A DNA stretch of 64,000 nt, taken from the NCBI RefSeq assembly GCF_000005505.3, contig NC_016134.3, positions 30,021,584-30,085,583 on the forward strand, written 5' to 3'. The notes beneath the pieces are model-generated. The model was not told the DNA's origin. It did not search any database and worked only from the letters and a program-made list of their open reading frames with translations. This DNA is from Brachypodium distachyon (lineage: Eukaryota > Streptophyta > Magnoliopsida > Poales > Poaceae). A program made the position numbers and the translations under genes. This document shows, piece by piece, positions 11,549-20,475 of this stretch (its first letter is position 1; each line of letters opens with the position of its first letter).

Positions 11549-11605
11549 TCAGATTTCCAATCCAAGAGCAGGATGCCTCACAAAAGGATCCTTTATAGAA
11601 AAATC
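11497..11605. repeat. 55-bp tandem duplication at the end of F-box gene A
   Basis: A unit beginning GATTTCCAATCCAAGAGCAG occurs twice with a 55-bp period (11497 and 11552). Gene B has it only once. Since 55 is not a multiple of three, it changes the C-terminal frame of gene A and creates the stop at 11549-11551. Confidence 0.85.
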
Positions 11606-14600
11606 CGACCCGCTTTCGGAGTTCAGCCAAAACCTGTCGTCTCCTTCTTTAACTGCACTCTCGACATGTACCAGTGAACAGTCTTGATTGGCCCATTTTC
11701 CAGCAAACAGAGGTTTCAGTTTTTTGTTCGCCTTGGCCTTTGAAGTGAAACTTCCCTTGCTGAACACAACAACCAGGTTCTTCAGCATCCGCGCACTCTC
11801 CAGGATGTACTGGAGGAAGGAAAGCTCGTTGGGTGCCCCTTGGAAGCCATAGAAGATCATCACCTCCATGTGTGACTGCACACATTCAATGGCACCACCT
11901 TCTTGCCAGAAATTGACGCTGAGCTTGCAAGTCGGCTCAACGGTTTTATGATCCGACTGTAAAATGGTTAAATCAGTTGAAACTTCAGTTCTAGATGGAG
12001 GCATCACCCAGATATATGGACAAATATATATGCAAGAGTGCAAATTAAGCTTGGAATTTATGCAAACTTAAAGTGAGGCAGGTGTCACCTCCAGATGCAG
12101 CCTCTTGACGTTCGGAAAGCATCTCAGGAAGCTTGATAGCATCGTAGCATTGTTGTGGACTCCAAAGTACACTCTTAAAGCGAGGATGTTTACACTTGGG
12201 ACCATGGTGCTCCGACTCGCCCTTGTACCATCCTGCAGTCGCACCCAATTTTGTGAGACAATCACATTCACTGACATATCACATTACCGAATCTATATAC
12301 ACTAAAAGTATATGATGCGGTTAACCAGAAAAATATAGAGTGTTCCCCGCAAAAATAAAAAGAAAAATATAGTGTAAGAAAACCGTAAAAAATACCTAAC
12401 ATCTGATCATTCATATGGTGGGGCAGTTTTTACTTAGAAGTCGTGACCGATGAACCTTCATTACTGCACCTAATTGTGGACCTTTTTTAAATAATTAATA
12501 ACAGCTGATGATGTTTTTTCAAATCACCTGACTACAACCACTGATCAACATCTTAAAATTTGCAAGGTGCATAGAAACCATGGGGACTATGTACCCTTTC
12601 TTTTGTGTAACTGATAGAAAATTAAACATCGATCAATTGTGACCATATATACCATGGATACATATCTGCTATATAGAGATCAACCACGTCGAGGGGTCAT
12701 TGAGGGCAAATATCTTTTTCTATATCCAGTCATCCAATATGAGCACGTAAATATACTTATTAATGTTTTTTTTGTCAATGGTAGTTTTTCTCTTTGGTAA
12801 CAAAATTAATGGTGTATTAATAATTCACATTATATTCTACTGTGCTAAGAAGATCGCCTACCACAAATCAGATTACTCGGCCGGATTTAAGACAACTATA
12901 GGTGAATCTAAGTTGGAATTTGATTGCTTACGTGTTGCAGGAAACCTGGATTTAATTGGAAATTACTACAGTACACTACATACTGCTATTTACTGGTGAC
13001 CACACGTACTTGCAAAGCTAGAAAATTAACCTGTCAGGAATACGGTGATCCTTTATTGTTATTGTAATAGTAATTTATGACACTTTCTATATAAACAACA
13101 CCCGACCAGTTTGCCGGACCTTCATTATTAATAAACACAACCGGTCGTTTTTATATATATTTACATGTGTACATGTAAATTAACCAGGAACATATTTGGT
13201 GGACTCAAATGACCCACAATTGACAAGCATCTAGGAGGAACATCATGATCTAGCTCACAATCCATACCTATCTGGTGAGGACAATAAAGCATTGATAGTG
13301 ATGATAATAGCTTGAATTAACATTCCAATTTGATTTAGCCACTACTAACAGTCGGCACGTATAATATTTTCATTCCTCTTTTTTTTTCATACGACATTGC
13401 GTGATATGAAATATCTGTGTGAAATATTTCAAAATTCATATTAAAAGCATCATAATATCATTGATAGGTGATCTAAATCTTAAATCCACGTGCAGATCCA
13501 ATAGCAACATATATAAAAATTGATTTAGTTTTAGAATATAAAATGTAAAAAGACACATGACATATTAAATGAAAACATGGTGTTAATTAGGAAATGTAGT
13601 ATAATATATAAGATATAGTCCCTAAGATGGAAACCATAGGGACTATGTAGCCTTTCTTTTGCTGTGGTGTGACTGACAGAAACCATCAATCAATATATTG
13701 TGACCATATGTACCATGGCTGTATATATGCTAGATAGAGATCAACCACGTCAAGAGGTCATTGAGGGTAAATATATATCATTTTGTATATCACATCATCC
13801 AATATGATCACGTAAATATTATTATTAATGTCAAAGAAAAGTAGTCATGGAAGTTTTTCTCTTTGCTAATAAAAGTAAACGGTGTATTTATTCACATTGT
13901 ACTATGATAAGAAGATCGCCTACCACAATTCAGATTGCTCAGATTTAAGACAACCACATCGATCGCCTACCACAAATCAGATTACTCAGATTTAAGACAA
14001 CCACAGCCGAATCTAAGATGGAATCTGATTGCTTCCGTGTCGCAGGAAACCTGGATTTATTAATTGGAAACTACTACAACACAATTTCTACATACTACCA
14101 ATTACCATTCGCTAGAAAATTAACCGGTCAGGTATCCGGTGATACTTTATTATTATTGGACTAGTAAATTATGACACATTCTATATAAACAAACAACCAT
14201 CCAGTTTGTCAGGCCTTCATTATTAATAAAGGCAAACGGTCGTTTTTTACAAGTGTACATGTACATCAGCCAGGAACCAATTTGGTGGACCTAATTATTT
14301 GTGCTGAGACCCACAATTGACAACCATCTATGAGAAACATCATCTAGATCACAGTACATACTCCCACCGATCCATAAAGGTTGGCACGGCTTTGACCTAG
14401 CTCTAGCTCAAATCCGTGCCAAGCTTTATGCAACGGAGGGAGTAGTTTACAACGAACCTATTTGCAAGGACAATTTGACATTACAGTGATAATAGATTGA
14501 ATTTACATCCCAATTTTGCTACTACTAACAGTCGGCATGTATAACTAAGGGAGGGATTTTTTTCAGGCTAGGGTTAGGAATTTAAGCTGGACCGCGGGTT

Positions 14601-16274
14601 AGAAGCAAATTTATTCCAATGGTTTGAATGCAAGATTTTAAAACACGAAATTATGCGAAAAGGACCCCTTCCTGAGCCACATCAGCCGCCAGTGTGGCCT
14701 AATTAGGCCCAAAATCATCAATTTGGACTAAAACGAACCCACGTGCCAAGTTTAAGGGGCCGATTTTCAAATTCGCAAGTTTATGGACGAAAGCTAGTGA
14801 ACATTGATGCCAAGTTTAAGGATCCCCGTGCAATTTCCTCCAATTTGATTTAGCTACTACTAATAGTCAGCACTTATAAAATTTTCACTCCTCTTATGTT
14901 TTTCGATGACATTGCGTGATATGAAATATCTATGTGAAATATTTCAAAATAGCTTCAGCACATTAAAAGCACCGTAATATCATTGATCACCTCACGTGCA
15001 GATCCAATAGCAACATAAAAATTGATTTAGTTCTAGAAGATAAAAGGTAAAAATGCAGATGACATATTAAATGAAAACAGGGTGTTAATATAATTAGAAA
15101 ATATAGCATAATATATAAGCAATACATATTAAGACCAGTAAACAAAGTTTGTAAGAAATACATATATGCTCACCTTGATGAGGGTGTTGCCGATCTCCAA
15201 CACGTGCAGCGCCGGCTCCAGATAGCCAAGCACAGTCAGCGCGGGGGCACAGCCAATCTTAATCACCTTCCTCTGCGAGCCATTCCGGACCAATGTTGAC
15301 CACATGATGACCCTCTCCAGCATCGGGGCGTCTTCCATGAGCACATCCAGCTCGGTGCCCCCGATGATGTGCAGGCACCGAAGGCTGCGGCTGACAATCC
15401 TAAGGCGCGTCATCAAGATGTTCATCTGGATACAAAGCGTCTTCAGCACCGGGGTCCTGGCCAGTACGAACTCCATGTCCCGGTTCTGAATGTACACGCA
15501 CAGGAGGCCCAGCTCTTCCAGGTGCGGGAATTGTACGGTGGGCGGGAGCGCCGCTGTGTCGGGGAAGGCGAATGCACCGAGGTAGAGCCGGGTCAGCGTG
15601 GCGATGCCGAAGAAGCCCACGGGGAGGATCATGTTGAGCGGCCATGGCCGGTTCACGAGGAACAGCTCCCGGACGCCGTTGATGGCGAGCAGATGCAGCC
15701 AGCGCGCGAGCAGCCCGGGGATTAGCTGCTTGATGTAGCAGGACACGATGTGGGCATAGCGGATTGGGCCCTGGTGGGCCGCGAGGATGCGCGTCACGGC
15801 GTCGGCGACGGCCATGGATTCCGCGGGGGAAACCTCGAGCATGGTGCGGCAGGGCCTGCCGGCGGTGGCGGCGGCGGCGGGGAGCAGGTCGGAATCGGCG
15901 AGGACCAGCGGCGCGGCGCGCCAGACCCCGCGCCAGCGGCGGGAGAGCGCGGCGGTGCGCGCGCCGTCCTCGATCGGGAGAAGAGAGACGACGCGCCTGA
16001 GGAAGGAGTCTGGCAGGGTCGAGATGCGGTCGACGGCGGCTTGGGGTTGTTGGGGCGGCGGCGGCGGCGGAGGAACATCGGGGGCGGCGCCGGGGCTGGA
16101 GAGGAAGGACGGAGGGCTGGGGAGGACGTAGTAGTAGAGGCAGGTGAAGGCGCGGATGAGGTTGAGCTGGAGGCTCTGGAGGTCGACGCCGCGGCTCCCG
16201 TAGAAGGCCTGCGTCTCGTCGTCCATGGGGAAGGTCTCCTGCGAGTGGGACTGGGAGCCGACGTGGTTGTCCAT
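11549..16274 (-). CDS. F-box/FBD/LRR-type protein, gene A
   Basis: Three exons on the minus strand: 16274-15174 (1101 bp), 12232-12089 (144 bp) and 11956-11549 (408 bp), all phase 0 with GT-AG junctions, giving about 550 residues. Residues about 81-120 are an F-box (VDRISTLPDSFLRRVVSLLP, then the SRRWRGVW core) that should bind a SKP1-type adaptor. Leucine-rich segments fill about 170-410 (HLEELGLL, VLKTLCIQ, SLRCLHIIGG), and exon 3 carries an FBD-type region (ECVQSHMEVMIFYGFQG, then ILESARMLKNLVVV). The family role is substrate selection for an SCF ubiquitin ligase; the substrate is unknown. The C-terminus is shortened by the 55-bp duplication and ends GLEI, while gene B would continue IRRSLNLEAV. 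This is the only copy of the cluster with no internal stop or frameshift. Confidence 0.85.
12590..15100. repeat. Diverged tandem repeats inside intron 1 of F-box gene A
   Basis: About 12600-13560 and 13640-15060 share a series of colinear blocks: the ACCATGGA...GAGATCAACCACGTC block, the CGCCTACCACAAATCAGATT block, the CATTATTAATAAA...TACATGT block and the ATTGCGTGATATGAAATAT block. The same double structure is present in gene B (about 21600-25080, read in reverse). A 47-bp sub-repeat (GATCGCCTACCACAA...) occurs twice at 13914-14007. Confidence 0.65.
14359..14444. mobile_element. Stowaway MITE (86 bp) in F-box A intron 1
   Basis: Ends TACTCCCACCGATCCATAAA and, in reverse complement, TACTCCCTCCGTTGCATAAAG, with TA at both outer edges. 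The interior is a near-palindrome around TTGGCACGG and CCGTGCCAA. Only the half nearer the promoter of the gene remains in arm B (about 23455-23487). Confidence 0.75.
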
Positions 16275-16567
16275 GGCGATGGGGAGCAGAGAAGCCGCCG
16301 GAATGGGAGGAGGAAGACGGCTAGGGTTTCGGGGATGTGTGGAAATGGGGAGGCGGTTGTCTGTTTTGGGTTTGGGGATTCGGGCCCATGTTTTCCGGGG
16401 CTTTGCTGGAAAGAGGGCCCATCTGTCAGAAAAAAGACCTTTTTAATTATTCTCTATCATCTCAAGCACAAGCTAGCACATAATAACGTGTGCACTGGGG
16501 ATCGACATGATCTCAAGCAGTTTATTCAGTCGATCTGGTCCTTGTGCAGTCTGTTCTCACGGCTATG
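16275..16567 (-). promoter_or_regulatory. Promoter and leader of F-box gene A
   Basis: Upstream of the ATG at 16274 is a GGCCCA-containing unit (about 16366-16433, with GGGCCCATGTTTTCCGG and GGCCCATCTGTCAG). The same unit occurs once before gene B, three times in tandem before gene C and once as a relic at 30382-30462. GGCCCA/TGGGCC boxes are common in plant proximal promoters. The region lies inside arm A. Confidence 0.5.
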
Positions 16568-16610
16568 AATGAGGCACTTGTTGAATTACTGAAGCCTAAC
16601 TCTTTTATGC

Positions 16611-16727
16611 TACTCTCTCTGATCCTAAATTCTTGACTCAAATTTGCCCAAATATGGATGTATCTATTCTTAAAAAGTTTCTAGATACATTTAATATTAC
16701 GACAACAATTTAGGATCGGAGGGAGTA
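16611..16727. mobile_element. Stowaway MITE (117 bp)
   Basis: Ends TACTCTCTCTGATCCTAAATT and, inverted, TACTCCCTCCGATCCTAAATT, bounded by TA. It sits just outside arm A, in the spacer of the inverted duplication. Confidence 0.8.
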
Positions 16728-16979
16728 CTTTACTAGACACACTTACGAAGTAATCCCAAGACCGAACTAAGGTCGGAGTCGAATTGCAGCTTGTGCAGTA
16801 TTTATAGAAAAGAGATAAGTATCTTTTTCGTCCACAATTATTGTGTGCATTCTAACTTCATCTCTCAACTAATTTTCGGTGTGACCTTCGCACTGCAACT
16901 TTCACTGTCAGGCTAATCTCGTTCATGTGTCAGCCTAGGGTGGTCAAACTCGGTTTTGACCCCACGTAGCAGGTTATGG
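16728..16979. other. Spacer sequence before the captured gene fragments
   Basis: No gene is visible. I looked for long terminal inverted repeats pairing this with 19150-19330 and found only weak similarity. Confidence 0.35.
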
Positions 16980-17012
16980 GTTGTTTTAGTTGCCACGTAG
17001 GCGGCTTAATTA

Positions 17013-17150
17013 GTGGCCGTGGAGGGGTTCTGCTCGAGCTGGTGCGCGCGGCACGGGTTAGTCTCTGCCGGCACCGGCGCGGCGTATGCGTGGGTGGGCA
17101 ACGTGGCGACGCAGTGCCCCGATCCCGGGCAGTGCGCGTGGCCGTTCCAG
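17013..17150 (+). pseudogene. EXORDIUM-like (phosphate-induced protein 1) gene fragment
   Basis: The plus frame reads MAVEGFCSSWCARHG followed by AAYAWVGNVATQCPDPGQCA and WPF. This matches the conserved central block of EXORDIUM/PHI-1 proteins, which are apoplastic growth-related proteins: V-x-G-F-C-x-S-x-C, then WVGN-x-x-TQCPGQCAWPF. Both flanks of the family are missing, so it is an internal fragment. It directly abuts the RHM fragment, which lies on the other strand. Confidence 0.6.
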
Positions 17151-17660
17151 ATTGCCTCCCTAGGGTTCAGGCCGAACATCCCGCAGATGGGGTGAGCGAC
17201 GTCGACGACGCGGTGCTCCCTCGTGGTGCCGATGTGTTAGACGCTGCCGACTTCGCCCCGGTGGAGCAAAACGTCGAATGCCTCAGCTATACGTCCTCAC
17301 GGTAGCGGTAGCCCCGGACATGGGAGCCATCGCCGTGCACGGGGAGCGGGCCGCCGTGCATGGCGAGGAGGATGAACTTGGGGACGTGCTTCTCCGAGAA
17401 CTGGTGCGGGTCGTAGACATTGTTGCCCCTGTGGTGATGGCCGGGAGGCCGTGCGAGTGCGTGTACGCCATGACGAGCATCACGGCGGAGTCCTTGCTGG
17501 CGGAGTACGGGTTGGAGGGGAGCAGCTGCGAGGCCTCGTGGTTCCCCACGGCGGCGTTCTTGTCCATCTCAACGTAGACCTCGTCGATGCTGACTTGGAC
17601 GAAGCGGCGGACGACGCCCGGGTCGGCGCGGCGGCAAGCCTCGACGACGATGTGGGTGCA
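17151..17660 (-). pseudogene. Rhamnose synthase (RHM-type) fragment, 3' portion
   Basis: The minus strand encodes THIVVEAC, RRFVQVSIDEVYVEMDKNAA, GNHEASQLLPSNPYSASK and MLVMAYTHSHGLPAITT, the short-chain dehydrogenase core of RHM UDP-glucose 4,6-dehydratase, including the YxxxK catalytic pair (NPYSASK). Beyond it are a frame change, an RHGxPLPVHGDG-like block, a TAA where the family has VYNIG, and a segment like the family's D-V-A-x-x-I-C. The frame damage shows a pseudogene. The 5' continuation lies at 18668-18790, separated by an LTR element. Confidence 0.7.
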
Positions 17661-18667
17661 AGAGAAAAATAGAGGGCACGGCACGCGCCATTGGCCAAAT
17701 AATCGTGTGATCGTTTGTGTGCATGCGTCTTCATGTGATTGATCTTTGGGCAAACCCAACATTTGATATCAGAGCGAGGTCGAAGATTTGGAAACGCGTT
17801 TGTCCGGGGGAGGCGATGTGCTAGCGCCTCAGGGCGGGCAACGACGTGGAGCGGTGTTCGTGAATAAGGGCGGGCAACGGCGGCGGAGCGGCATCCGCAG
17901 ATAAGCAAGCAAACGGTGGCGGTTGCGGAGTAGCGTGTGGCGGATTTGGATCGATTTGTCATCACGGTGGGCTGATCTTCTAGCAACGGGAGATCATAGT
18001 ACTGATCGCCGAAAAGTACTCGGCATCAGGGAAAACTGTCGTCGGCAAGCTCGTTGAGAAGTTATGTGTGTCCAGGTCAGCGTCTGTGAGTCGTGGTTAT
18101 GTCCAAGTGCTCGTCGGTGTGAGGCTATATTGCAACGAAAGTGCGTCACGGTCGAGGGTTGTCCGGTATGGTGTGTCTCAGAGCAAGAGATCGATGTGCG
18201 TGCAGACAAGGTGACATGTGGTCATCTACTGTCTCGACGAAAAGATCAAGCTTGGCGTGTAGTCGGACCATGACCAGTTTAGTTGAGTTCTTGTGTGAGA
18301 TTAATGGTGTGTCTAATCTGCACGTAGCACGCGAGATGTGTCCGTGGGCTGGTAGTCCGGATCATGCGTCGGGTTGAGTCGACGAGTCGTGAAGCTAAAG
18401 AGAGCCAAGAGTAGGAGGAGCGTGGAAGACGGCAACTTCAAGAGTAGGGGAAGATTGTTAAAATTAATCTTGAGTTTGAGTTCTACTAGGATTAGGTGAG
18501 TTTGAAAGTGCTAGTCCAAGTAGGATTAGGAGTCAAGGTCGTGTGTGGGTTTTGAGAAAAAAATGAAGAGAAAAATAGAAGGCACGATACGCGCCATTGG
18601 CCAAATAATCGTGTTATCGTTTGTGCGTGTACGTCTTCATGTGATTGATCTTTAGGAAAACCCAACA
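17661..18667 (+). mobile_element. TRIM-like non-autonomous LTR element with truncated 5' LTR
   Basis: The 3' LTR spans 18456-18667 (212 bp, TGTTAAAATT to CCCAACA), preceded by a purine tract AGAGTAGGGGAAGAT. The 5' LTR keeps only its last 101 bp (17661-17761) and is followed at once by TTTGATATCAGAGC, a primer-binding site for initiator tRNA-Met. The 694-bp internal part has no coding capacity. It splits the RHM fragment. No clean target duplication is visible, consistent with loss of the 5' LTR start. Confidence 0.75.
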
Positions 18668-18790
18668 AAACCCAACGCCGAGGACGTTGTTCTCGGTGAG
18701 CTCGAAAGAGTGACTATGCGTGCTGGAACTTGCATGTGCAACATAGTGGATGGAGGGTACGACTACGAGAGAGCAGCGAGCTAGCAATGA
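18668..18790 (-). pseudogene. RHM-type fragment, 5' portion
   Basis: The minus frame reads SIHYVAHASSSTHSHSFELT and ENNVLG. This aligns with the HFAAQTHVDNSFGNSFEFTKN and NxYG region of RHM dehydratase domains, directly before the HVLLEAC motif found across the LTR element at about 17655. Similarity fades upstream of about 18790. Confidence 0.6.
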
Positions 18791-20124
18791 AGTATGGACC
18801 AACATTTCCCTGTCCTTGGAGGCATGCACCTGGGTCGCCGCGCGCCTCAAACTGCCCAAGATCACGCTGGTATTCCAAGGACCGAGCGCCCCCGTAGAGC
18901 ACCACTCGTCCGGACTCCGGAGGTCCTGCTCGATGGCTGCCTCGCGCGCGTTCGCGCCCAACTACGACAACCGAATTGCTGGGAGCATCGGCAACGTCGT
19001 GCGCTGCGGCTCCCGTGCACGGGCCAGCAGGGCGCGCGGGTCCAGGCGGTCAGCGGCGCGTGGGCGAGTGCCTGCACGAGGAGGCAGCGAGGGGCGAGCA
19101 CGTGCGCGGGAGGAGCAGCGCGAGGCCGGAGGAGGAAGAAGATGGCGGGCCCCACGTTTCTAAGGTAAACACTTCAGCCTGAAGATGAAGTTAAAAACTT
19201 GACCACGTGTTAGTTGAATCTTTTTTGCACTTACACCCTTGAAATTAAAAACGAGTGTCTTACGACTTCTAGGTCCATAAAGTGCTCGTAGACCATTACG
19301 AAGAGAAAAGGTGGTGTATAGAATCCACTGCATACGAATCAGGTTTTCTCAGGCGACTAGCCTTAAAAGGTGTGGCCGAGGAGCGATTGGCCCGTTGAAT
19401 TCATGTCAGACATCTTGCCATTTGCTGAAACACACCGCCGGTCCAAAAACGGAAAGTTAGCTTTTTGGGCTGCTCATGACGTTTTTTTTTTGCTTGGGAT
19501 GGTTGTTTCGGTCAGTAATTTTGTGCCTATTTGGACATTTATTTAATTAAAAAAATTGTCAGCATTTTGCTTCAATTCGAACCAGACCAGTGATAGCAAA
19601 TCTCTCACTCTCATTCTCTCTGCTCTCGTCCTCTCGTGTGAGTTAGGCAGGCTAGAGAGACCAAGTATCTTGCGCCGTGTAAAAGTCTTACGGCTTTTCC
19701 GTTTTTCATTCCTTTTATTCATCGGCCTCGGCCGTTACATGCAGCGATCCGTTAACAGCGCATGCCATCTCATATGCCCGGAAGCAACCCACGTACGAAG
19801 CTGAGGATTAGGCCAATACGCATGCAGCGCGACTAAGACGCGGCAGGTGAAGCCCACCTCAACGCTAACTAGGGCACGGCCCATACATGCATGAGAACGT
19901 GCCCATTATTTGAGCAGTAAAACAGCTAATGCGGCAAGGCTGGGATTTATGCTAACAACCAGCGCACAAAATCATGGCCACAAGTGCATACTATTATCAG
20001 AGTTGAGGAGGAAGAGGTTGCGGACGGCAGCAAAACCAGACCGCAGAAACCCACGACGTAGTTTGTCGCTGCTCTGAAGGACCGGGAGGTCCGATGCAAG
20101 GCAATTAAGCATGTGATATACCGC
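18791..20124. other. Spacer between captured fragments and arm B
   Basis: About 18800-19165 is GC-rich with an open plus frame (NEVWTNISLSLEACTWVAAR...) that I cannot assign; it may be another captured fragment. 19170-20120 is AT-rich and shows nothing recognisable. Confidence 0.4.
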
Positions 20125-20475
20125 CATAGCCGTGAGAACAGACTGCACGAGCACCAGCTCGACTGGATAAAATGCTTGAGAATGATATCGATCCCCAATG
20201 CACTGCACGTCATTACGTGCTCGTGCTTGAGATGATGCACGGCGGCCGGACGAGATGAAAGCGAATAAGAGAATAATTAAAAAGGTCCTTTTTCTGACAG
20301 ATGGGCCTTCTTTCCAGCAAACCCACGGAAAACATGCATGGGCCCGAATCCCCAAACCCAAAGCCTCCACAGAGCACAGACAGTACATTACACAACCGCC
20401 TACCCATTTCCCAAATCCCGAAACCCTAGCCGTCTTCCTCCTCCCATTCCGGCGGCTTCTCTGCTCCCCATCGCC
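20125..20475 (+). promoter_or_regulatory. Promoter and leader of F-box gene B
   Basis: Inverted counterpart of the gene A promoter, with the GGCCCA-containing unit at about 20295-20375 and a few insertions relative to arm A. Genes A and B are therefore divergently transcribed, with start codons 4.2 kb apart. Confidence 0.5.

Larger units (their letters stand above)
8958..16567. repeat. Inverted duplication, arm A
   Basis: This stretch matches the reverse complement of about 20125-28587 through the F-box promoter, exon 1, the large intron, exons 2-3, the downstream region and PHD exon 3. Shared landmarks include the F-box exon junctions, the partial MITE, the 89-codon frame and PHD exon 3. 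Many substitutions and indels separate the arms, so they are diverged genomic copies. Outer edges are estimated from where alignment by eye fails. Confidence 0.85.

Noticed and set aside
15750..16568. Long open frames antisense to F-box exon 1 (also 20619-21266 and 55656-56588)
   Set aside because: They mirror GC-rich codon-biased exons, have repetitive Gly/Ala/Arg content, and run across the promoter. They are shadows of the real genes.
16728..19330. Long TIRs bounding the EXORDIUM/RHM fragment island
   Set aside because: Comparing 16800-16980 with the reverse complement of 19150-19330 by eye gives only weak, gapped similarity, not enough to call a MULE.
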